Below are positions 1 through 5,091 of a stretch of DNA of 13,166 nucleotides, in pieces (position 1 is the stretch's first letter; every line of letters begins with the position of its first letter). Position numbers and translations under genes: made by a program. Source of the stretch: Nitrospinota bacterium (GTDB lineage Bacteria; Nitrospirota; Thermodesulfovibrionia; Thermodesulfovibrionales; UBA1546); NCBI GenBank assembly GCA_018896985.1, contig JAHILQ010000013.1, forward strand, positions 1-13,166, written 5' to 3'. A model generated the notes under the pieces. The model did no database searches. It was not told the origin of the DNA and saw only the letters and a program-made list of their open reading frames with translations.

Positions 1-492
1 CCAAGACCGTATCTTCCTGAATCATTTGATTTCAGCTTCAGCGGTTTGAAGACAGCAGTGCTTCATTACTTGAAGTCAGGTGTCAGGCGTCAGGCGTCAG
101 GCGTCAGAAACCAAAACATAGAACACAGACCACAAACCACAGGCAGAAGTAGTCTGAGACCTGAAACCTGGAACCTAGAACCTGTTTTTATAAAGGACAT
201 TGCTGCCTCATTTCAGGCGTGCATGGTTGATGTGCTTGTAAGAAAGACTGAATGGGCGATAAAAAAAGAGGGAATAAGGCGTGTCACTCTCTCAGGCGGT
301 GTATCGGCAAACAGCGAATTAAGAAAAAGAATGAAAGAAATGGGCGATGAAAGGGAAGCAGTGATATTTATTCCATCCATAAATCTGTGCACGGATAACG
401 CTGCCATGATTGCCTCGGCGGGGTATCATCACTTTTTAAATAAGGACTTTGCAGGAGTAGACCTAAATCCCAAGGCATACCTTCCGCTTTAG
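1..492 (+). CDS. tsaD: tRNA N6-adenosine threonylcarbamoyltransferase TsaD, 3' part (5' end outside window)
   Basis: This is the C-terminal part of TsaD (Kae1/Gcp/YgjD family), the subunit that transfers threonylcarbamoyl to A37 of ANN-decoding tRNAs in the cytoplasm. The frame is open from base 1, so the gene is cut by the window edge. The first visible residues, FDFSFSGLKTAV, are the conserved TsaD stretch. TLSGGVSAN and NLCTDNAAMIA follow; the latter carries the metal-binding Asp of the ASKHA fold, and the protein ends KAYLPL. Between AVLHYL and DIAASFQ lie 41 residues, whereas from memory B. subtilis-type TsaD has about 14. The extra stretch is low-complexity, includes a 7-residue repeat (SGVRRQA/SGVRNQN), and is encoded by a heptanucleotide array (75-186). 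No stop or frameshift is introduced, so the gene is probably functional. It converges on lgt. Confidence 0.93.
   Translation, partial: PRPYLPESFDFSFSGLKTAVLHYLKSGVRRQASGVRNQNIEHRPQTTGRSSLRPETWNLEPVFIKDIAASFQACMVDVLVRKTEWAIKKEGIRRVTLSGGVSANSELRKRMKEMGDEREAVIFIPSINLCTDNAAMIASAGYHHFLNKDFAGVDLNPKAYLPL
75..186 (+). repeat. In-frame heptanucleotide array inside tsaD
   Basis: Sixteen consecutive 7-mers can be laid out in one register from base 75. They are GTCAGGT, three copies of GTCAGGC, then GTCAGAA, ACCAAAA, CATAGAA, CACAGAC, CACAAAC, CACAGGC, AGAAGTA, GTCTGAG, ACCTGAA, ACCTGGA, ACCTAGA and ACCTGTT. The unit sequence drifts in blocks while the 7-bp phase is kept throughout. Because 3 units equal 21 nt, the translation repeats every 7 residues. 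The array accounts for the extra residues in the linker just before the conserved DIAASFQ segment of TsaD. Short tandem heptamers are known in other bacteria, for example cyanobacterial STRR sequences; any relationship is inference. Confidence 0.85.
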
Positions 493-517
493 CTCGAATG
501 ATGCAGACATTGCTCAA

Positions 518-535
518 TCCCGATGTGTATCGGGA
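518..535. other. Short hairpin in the tsaD/lgt convergent gap
   Basis: TCCCGAT (518-524) and ATCGGGA (529-535) form a perfect 7-bp stem with a 4-base loop. A second 5-bp stem, AACTC/GAGTT, follows at 540-552. The site lies 26 bases after the tsaD stop, where a terminator would be expected, but neither strand has a clear T-run after the stem (CTTTAACTC on +, TTGAGC on -). It may be a weak or Rho-assisted terminator, or simply a repeat remnant. The rest of the 493-751 gap holds an 11-bp inverted repeat pair, a doubtful small ORF and no recognisable gene. Confidence 0.35.
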
Positions 536-537
536 CT

Positions 538-669
538 TTAACTCGATGAGTTTATTGAAATATCTTCATTTGTTATATTCACTGAAATATTCCAAAAACC
601 ATCAGAGAGATGTAGGCTAAGGTATCGAAAAATAAATTTTTTCACAACATCTGCATCATTTAAATGCAT
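538..669 (-). CDS. Doubtful 43-residue small ORF
   Basis: A minus-strand ORF runs from ATG at 669 to TAA at 538. It begins MHLNDADVVKKFIF and ends in a Ser run. I recognise no family. There is no Shine-Dalgarno sequence upstream (CTAACCCCAAAA precedes the ATG). The 7-bp hairpin at 518-535 lies just after its stop. It fills the gap downstream of lgt and could be a degraded gene remnant or chance. It partly overlaps the region bounded by the 11-bp inverted repeats at 497-507 and 650-660. Confidence 0.15.
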   Translation of the reverse strand: MHLNDADVVKKFIFRYLSLHLSDGFWNISVNITNEDISINSSS

Positions 670-751
670 TTTTGGGGTTAGTACAGCACCCTGACAAAGC
701 TTATGTATTCCTGCGGCGGGTCTATGATTTCAAGTCCTATTCAGGAAAGAT

Positions 752-1516
752 TTATAGCTTCTTTTTTCTGAAGACAAGGATTGCCGCAACAGCGGACAGG
801 AATAGTAAAACGCTTATTCCCTGCGATATTGAGATATTTCCAAAGAGAAAGCCTCTCACTTCATCGCCTCTGAAAAACTCCACAGTAAACCTGATGACTG
901 AGTATATTAAAAGGTAAGTCCAGAACAACTGTCCTTTGAATGACTGGCGCTTTCTCAGAGTTATTAGTATCAGAAAGTTTATGAATTCTCCTGCTGATTC
1001 GTATAGCTGTGTAGGGTGCAATGGTATGCCTATCCTTGCAAGGGATTCAGGGTTAAGGAATGTCACTGCCCATGGCAGTCCCTCCGCAGGGCTTCCGTAA
1101 CAGCAACCTGCTGAGAAACATCCAAGCCTTCCTATTGCATGCCCGATTGCAAGTGATGGAGCGAAAATATCAGCGGCGCTCCAGATGTCAAGCCCTTTCT
1201 TTTTTGCATACCAGACAGCAACGGGGATTACGAATATAACGCCTCCGTAAAATACAAGGCCGCCTTCCCAAATTTTGAAAATATCCAGAGGATATCTCAG
1301 GAAATGACCTGCCTCCACAAGCACAAAGAAGAGCCGTGAGCCTATTATCGCTGCAATGAGCATGTAAAAAGCGAGGTCAACGATTTTGTCTGAAGGGATT
1401 CCCTGTTTCTTTGCCTGTCTTACGGCGAGTGCAAGCCCGAGGATAAAACCCGCGGCAATAAGCACGCCGTAGGTGTGTATTGTCAGCGGGCCTATTTTAA
1501 TTAATATTGGATGCAT
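752..1516 (-). CDS. lgt: Prolipoprotein diacylglyceryl transferase Lgt
   Basis: Lgt is an inner-membrane enzyme that transfers diacylglyceryl from phosphatidylglycerol to the lipobox Cys of prolipoproteins, the first step of lipoprotein maturation. The 254-residue length is normal. The protein opens with MHPILIKIGPLTIHTYG, typical of the family, and has about seven hydrophobic segments. The Lgt signature GRLGCFSAGCCYG spans residues 129-141, with R130 at the place of the essential Arg of E. coli Lgt (R143). HPTQLYES (168-174 and following) and RFTVEFFRGD (209-218) are the other conserved blocks. The start is ATG at 1516, with only a weak purine stretch upstream (GAGAAC). It is the last gene of the minus-strand block, separated from lspA by a 182-bp gap that contains a palindromic repeat. 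Pairing with lspA, the next enzyme in the pathway, supports the call. Confidence 0.95.
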   Translation of the reverse strand: MHPILIKIGPLTIHTYGVLIAAGFILGLALAVRQAKKQGIPSDKIVDLAFYMLIAAIIGSRLFFVLVEAGHFLRYPLDIFKIWEGGLVFYGGVIFVIPVAVWYAKKKGLDIWSAADIFAPSLAIGHAIGRLGCFSAGCCYGSPAEGLPWAVTFLNPESLARIGIPLHPTQLYESAGEFINFLILITLRKRQSFKGQLFWTYLLIYSVIRFTVEFFRGDEVRGFLFGNISISQGISVLLFLSAVAAILVFRKKKL

Positions 1517-1572
1517 TTAAGTTCTCAATTATTTTTATTCTAAAGCAAACAGGGTTGTCCCTCGCTTGCTAC

Positions 1573-1688
1573 GATATTTTTCGACAGTTCCAAGCTCATT
1601 ACGCTACAGCCTCGAAACTCGACCTCCGGTCTCAGACAGTCGAGGCTGTGGCCGCTCCATTTCGCTAAGAACTATTACCGAAAAATCT
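1573..1688. repeat. Imperfect palindromic intergenic element between lspA and lgt
   Basis: Nearly the whole 1517-1698 gap is one imperfect inverted repeat with arms of roughly 45-50 bases. The inner arms ACAGCCTCGA (1606-1615) and TCGAGGCTGT (1640-1649) match perfectly. A second nested pair is CTCGAC (1618-1623) with GTCGAG (1639-1644). The outer arms ATTTTTCG (1576-1583) and CGAAAAAT (1679-1686) also match, and AGTTC is shared in register between the arms. The element has no transposase and looks like a MITE or large REP-type repeat. It could fold in RNA and insulate lgt from lspA. A + strand ORF through it has no protein-like character. Confidence 0.6.
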
Positions 1689-1698
1689 CTGATGCCGC

Positions 1699-2175
1699 TC
1701 AAGACAGCCCTGCCTGCTTATTTTTCATTTGTGCCGTCCGATTTCCTCTCAGCATATTAAGAAAAATCAGCCCAATCCCGATTGTGAGCGCTGAGTCGGC
1801 AACATTGAATGCAGGCCAGTGATGCCTGCCTGCAAATACATCTATGAAATCAACAACAGAGCCTCTGAAGAGCCTGTCTATCAAATTTCCTATTGCTCCT
1901 CCGAGGATAAGAGAAAGTCCTAAAGGGTCTTCCTTCCCTTTTATAAGCATAAAAAATATGACTGCTATTGCAATGAGGGATATGATTATGAAGATGTTAT
2001 TCCCGAAACTTTTGAACATGCCGAAGGCAGCGCCTTCATTCCTCACATTCACGAGATGAAGAAAGGGAAGAAGTTCAACAGGATTTAATGGATTTATAAA
2101 CCTGTCTGCAAGATATTTTGTCGCCTGGTCTAATATTACGAGCAGGGGCACAATGATAAAAGCTGTTTTTCTCAT
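1699..2175 (-). CDS. lspA: Lipoprotein signal peptidase (signal peptidase II) LspA
   Basis: LspA is the inner-membrane aspartyl protease that removes the signal peptide from diacylglyceryl-modified prolipoproteins, the step after Lgt. At 158 residues its length is typical. It has four hydrophobic segments and the family motifs DQATKYL (16-22), NVRNEGAAFGMF (43-54) and GNLIDRLFRGSVVDFIDVF (96-114). FNVADSALTIG (123-133) completes the active site. The catalytic dyad is expected at D109 and D127, whose 18-residue spacing matches the E. coli dyad. The start ATG at 2175 overlaps the ileS stop as ATGA and has no convincing Shine-Dalgarno sequence, so translation is probably coupled to ileS. ileS-lspA adjacency is common in Gram-negative bacteria. 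The C-terminal tail after residue 142 is hydrophilic and not distinctive. Confidence 0.96.
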   Translation of the reverse strand: MRKTAFIIVPLLVILDQATKYLADRFINPLNPVELLPFLHLVNVRNEGAAFGMFKSFGNNIFIIISLIAIAVIFFMLIKGKEDPLGLSLILGGAIGNLIDRLFRGSVVDFIDVFAGRHHWPAFNVADSALTIGIGLIFLNMLRGNRTAQMKNKQAGLS

Positions 2176-5069
2176 TTAATGACATTATAACATCTATGGC
2201 ATAATTCAGCGGCATCGCTGTATGTGCCGACAGATGTGCTCCAGTTCCAGCAGCGCTCGCATTTTTTGCCGCTTGCCCGTTCCACAATAACTGACATGCC
2301 CTTTATCTCTTCGCTTTCATAAGCGCTTTCTGGTTTAACAAATCCCCCTTCACCCCCCTTTGATAAAGGGGGGTGAAGGGGGATTATCTCAGCGCCGGAA
2401 ACGATAAACAATGTCGGGAGAAAATCTTTATATGCATTAAGAAGGTTAAATTCATTTTCTGGGAGATAAAGCAAAACCTTTGCCTCAAGCGAATTGCCTA
2501 TGAACTTATTCTGTCTCTTAATCTCCAGAGCCTTATTTGTCTCATTTCTTATTGCTATGAGTTTTGCCCATTTCTCCTCAAGCGCTGGATCAAGGTATTT
2601 TTCATCTGTCTTCGGGAAAGGGGAAAGAAACACGCTTTCTTCTTTTTTGCCGGCAATGAATCTCCATATTTCTTCTGCCGTGAAAGAAATTACCGGCGCC
2701 ATAAGTCCGGTCATTGTTAAGAGTATTCTGTTTAAGACCCACTGTGCAGCCCTTCTTTCCTTTGAATCGGATTTGAAGGTGTAAAGCCTGTCTTTGAGAA
2801 TATCAAGATAAAATGAGCTCATGTCCACAACGCAGAAGTTATGCAGGAGATGATAAACCTCATGGAAGTCAAATCTCTCGTATGCAGATGTGATTTTTGC
2901 AGTCAGAGTCTGTAGTCTTGACATTGCCCACAGGTCTATCCCACGCAGGTCATTGCTGTAATCCTTTCCGTCAAAATCATAAAGGTTGCCGAGCAGAAAT
3001 CTTGCGGTATTCCGAATCTTTCTGTATGCCTCTGTAAGCCTGTCTATAATTTCTTTTGATATTCTGACATCATCCCTGTAATCTTCAGCAGAGCCCCACA
3101 GCCTCAATATCTCGGCGCCATGTGCTTTTATTACCTCCTGAGGCGCAACAACATTGCCGAGAGACTTTGACATCTTCTTGCCTGAACCATCCATCACAAA
3201 TCCGTGTGTAAGGACTGTTCGGTACGGAGATGTCCCCCTTGTTCCAACTGACGCAAGCAGAGAACTCTGGAACCATCCTCTGTGCTGGTCGCTTCCCTCA
3301 AGATAAATATCAGCAGGCCATGAGAGCTTCGGATTTTTTTTCATCACAGCAGCGTGGCTTACGCCTGAATCAAACCATACATCAAGTATGTCCATCTCTT
3401 TTGAGAAAGAGGCGCCGCTGCATTTTTCGCATTTGTATCCTGTTGGCAGAAATTCTTCTGCTTTTTTCATGAACCATATATCAGCCCCGTTTTCTTCAAC
3501 GTGCTTTGCAATTGCCTCAAGAACCGAATCTTTTTTGACAAATTCTCCGCAGCCTTCGCATCTGATAAGGGTTATAGGCACTCCCCATGCCCTCTGTCTT
3601 GATATGCACCAGTCAGGCCTGCCTGAGACCATGTTGTATATCCTGTCTCTGCCCCATTTAGGAATCCAGCTGACTCTGTCTATTTCCTCAAGGCATTTTC
3701 CCCGCAGGTTGTTATGCTCAACAGATATGAACCACTGCTCTGTTGCGCGGAATATGACAGGTTTTTTGCACCTCCAGCAATGAGGATAGGAATGTGTTAT
3801 CTTTTCCTCCTTGATGAGCGCATTTTTATTTTTAAGGGTTTCAATTATGACAGTGTTTGCTTTGAATACAAACTGCCCTTCAAGTTCAGGGACGGCCTTC
3901 GTAAATTTCCCTTTGTCATCAACAGGCGCATAAATATCAAGCCCGTATTTTAAGCCTGTTTCATAGTCGTCCTCTCCGTGTCCCGGAGCAATGTGAACTA
4001 TTCCAGTTCCTTCTTCAAGGGATACAAATTCTCCGAGAACAGCCCTTGATTTCCTCCGGATAAAAGGATGCTCTGCATTCACGCCTTCAAGGTCTTTCCC
4101 TGATATTTTTGCGAGTACCTTTCCGTTCAAATCTATTCTCTCTTTGAGCGCATCAAGTCTTCCCTCGGCAATGATATAGACCTCATCAGAAAATCCCCCT
4201 CTCCTCGGCGAGTCGCCTGAGGCGACCATCCCCCCTTTGCTAAAGGGGGGCGGGGGGGGATTATTTTCATTATTTAACTCAATCGCAATATAGGTGATGT
4301 CAGGATGGAATGCTAAGGCAAGGTTTGCAGGCAGTGTCCACGGAGTCGTTGTCCATATTACAAAAAAGACTTTTTTGCCCTTTAATGCGGGCATCTTATC
4401 TCCAAACTCCGAACTCTCCACTCCGAACTTTACAAATACGGACGGCGACTCCTTATCAGCATATTCCACCTCTGCCTCTGCTAATGCAGTAACGCACGAA
4501 GGGCACCAGTGCACAGGTTTCTTGCCTTTATATGCATAGCCTTTTTTTACAAATTCTGCAAATTCCCTGACAATTGTGCCTTCATAGCCATACGCCATTG
4601 TAAGATACGGCTCTGCCCAGTCTCCCATTACTCCGAGCCTCTTGAATTCCTCCCGCTGAATGTCCACAAATTTTTCTGCGTATTCCTTGCATAGTTTTCT
4701 TTTTTCAAGTATGTCAACCCTGTCTTTTTTTTCTCCGAGGTTTTTGTCCACCTGAAGCTCTATCGGAAGGCCGTGGCAGTCCCATCCCGGAATGTACGGG
4801 GAATAAAACCCCTGCATTGATTTGAATTTTACTATTATGTCCTTGAGTATCTTATTGAGCGCATGCCCGATATGGATATGTCCGTTGGCATAAGGAGGGC
4901 CGTCATGGAGGATGTAATGTTTACTTCCTGAATTTTTGTTTTGCAGCTTTTCGTATATCTTATTCTCTTCCCAGAACTTGAGCATTTCAGGCTCTTTCTG
5001 TGTAAGGTTCGCCTTCATGGGAAACCCTGTCTGTGGAAGATTGAGCGTGTCTTTTATGTCTTTTGCCAT
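2172..5069 (-). CDS. ileS: Isoleucyl-tRNA synthetase (bacterial type, with C-terminal zinc finger)
   Basis: This class Ia synthetase charges tRNA-Ile in the cytoplasm. Its 965 residues exceed the roughly 900-940 usual for the bacterial form. HIGH lies at residues 66-69 within DGPPYANGHIHIGH, and KMSKS at 632-636. The CP1 editing domain is recognisable from WTTTPWTLPANLA and GTGIVHIAPGHGEDDY. The C-terminal zinc site has C937/C940 and C957/C960 (KCERCW, CHRC). Excess length comes mainly from two in-frame palindromic repeats: residues about 270-293 in CP1 (Pro run, FSKGG, then SGDSPRRGGF) and 895-910 before the zinc finger (IPLHPPLSKGGEGGF). A short heptamer array underlies residues about 215-223. 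None of these disrupts a catalytic motif. The ATG at 5069 is preceded by AAGGGGAG. The gap to fusA is 22 bp, and the stop overlaps the lspA start (ATGA). Confidence 0.97.
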   Translation of the reverse strand: MAKDIKDTLNLPQTGFPMKANLTQKEPEMLKFWEENKIYEKLQNKNSGSKHYILHDGPPYANGHIHIGHALNKILKDIIVKFKSMQGFYSPYIPGWDCHGLPIELQVDKNLGEKKDRVDILEKRKLCKEYAEKFVDIQREEFKRLGVMGDWAEPYLTMAYGYEGTIVREFAEFVKKGYAYKGKKPVHWCPSCVTALAEAEVEYADKESPSVFVKFGVESSEFGDKMPALKGKKVFFVIWTTTPWTLPANLALAFHPDITYIAIELNNENNPPPPPFSKGGMVASGDSPRRGGFSDEVYIIAEGRLDALKERIDLNGKVLAKISGKDLEGVNAEHPFIRRKSRAVLGEFVSLEEGTGIVHIAPGHGEDDYETGLKYGLDIYAPVDDKGKFTKAVPELEGQFVFKANTVIIETLKNKNALIKEEKITHSYPHCWRCKKPVIFRATEQWFISVEHNNLRGKCLEEIDRVSWIPKWGRDRIYNMVSGRPDWCISRQRAWGVPITLIRCEGCGEFVKKDSVLEAIAKHVEENGADIWFMKKAEEFLPTGYKCEKCSGASFSKEMDILDVWFDSGVSHAAVMKKNPKLSWPADIYLEGSDQHRGWFQSSLLASVGTRGTSPYRTVLTHGFVMDGSGKKMSKSLGNVVAPQEVIKAHGAEILRLWGSAEDYRDDVRISKEIIDRLTEAYRKIRNTARFLLGNLYDFDGKDYSNDLRGIDLWAMSRLQTLTAKITSAYERFDFHEVYHLLHNFCVVDMSSFYLDILKDRLYTFKSDSKERRAAQWVLNRILLTMTGLMAPVISFTAEEIWRFIAGKKEESVFLSPFPKTDEKYLDPALEEKWAKLIAIRNETNKALEIKRQNKFIGNSLEAKVLLYLPENEFNLLNAYKDFLPTLFIVSGAEIIPLHPPLSKGGEGGFVKPESAYESEEIKGMSVIVERASGKKCERCWNWSTSVGTYSDAAELCHRCYNVIK
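2341..2385 (-). repeat. Perfect 45-bp palindromic element in frame in ileS
   Basis: Arms at 2341-2361 and 2365-2385 are exact reverse complements over 21 bases, separated by GAT. Each arm begins or ends AATCCCCCTT and contains a run of six C or G. The element adds 15 codons (residues 895-910: IPLHPPLSKGGEGGF) between the anticodon-binding region and the C-terminal zinc finger of IleRS. In the strand and frame used it contains no stop, although another frame of the same strand meets TGA. It shares the ends and the CCCCCCTTT core with the element at 4192-4262. Confidence 0.85.
4192..4262 (-). repeat. 71-bp composite palindromic element in frame in the ileS editing domain
   Basis: The element starts AATCCCCC and ends GGGGATT like the one at 2341-2385. 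Its core is CCCCCCTTT (4230-4238), GCT, AAAGGGGGG (4242-4250). On one side it carries an extra nested hairpin, GTCGCC (4212-4217), TGA, GGCGAC (4221-4226), preceded by CTCGGCGAG. Translated on the minus strand it gives about 24 residues, NPPPPPFSKGGMVA followed by SGDSPRRGGF, placed before EVYIIAEGRL in CP1. It enters in a different codon phase from the other copy, yet both end in GGF. A G8 run at 4252-4259 should be prone to slippage. Confidence 0.8.
4400..4427 (-). repeat. Short heptamer array inside ileS
   Basis: On the + strand, four 7-mers sit in register: CTCCAAA, CTCCGAA, CTCTCCA and CTCCGAA. They encode part of the segment GVESSEFGDKM (residues about 215-223), a variable linker before WTTTPWT. 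The period matches the arrays at 75-186 and in the intergenic gaps. With only four units, one of them divergent, chance is possible. Confidence 0.45.
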
Positions 5070-5091
5070 GTCAGAAAATGCTCCCCTTCTC

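Noticed and set aside
75..186. CRISPR-like array
   Set aside because: The units are 7 bp with no spacers, and they are translated within tsaD.
75..186. tsaD as a pseudogene because of the repeat insertion
   Set aside because: The frame stays open and the conserved motifs on both sides are intact, so an in-frame extension fits better.
672..917. Plus-strand 81-residue ORF across the lgt 3' end
   Set aside because: It is antisense to lgt, which has full family motifs, and the ORF has no recognisable features.
1566..1760. Plus-strand ORF through the lspA-lgt gap
   Set aside because: It reads through the palindromic element and into antisense lspA, and its composition is explained by the repeat.
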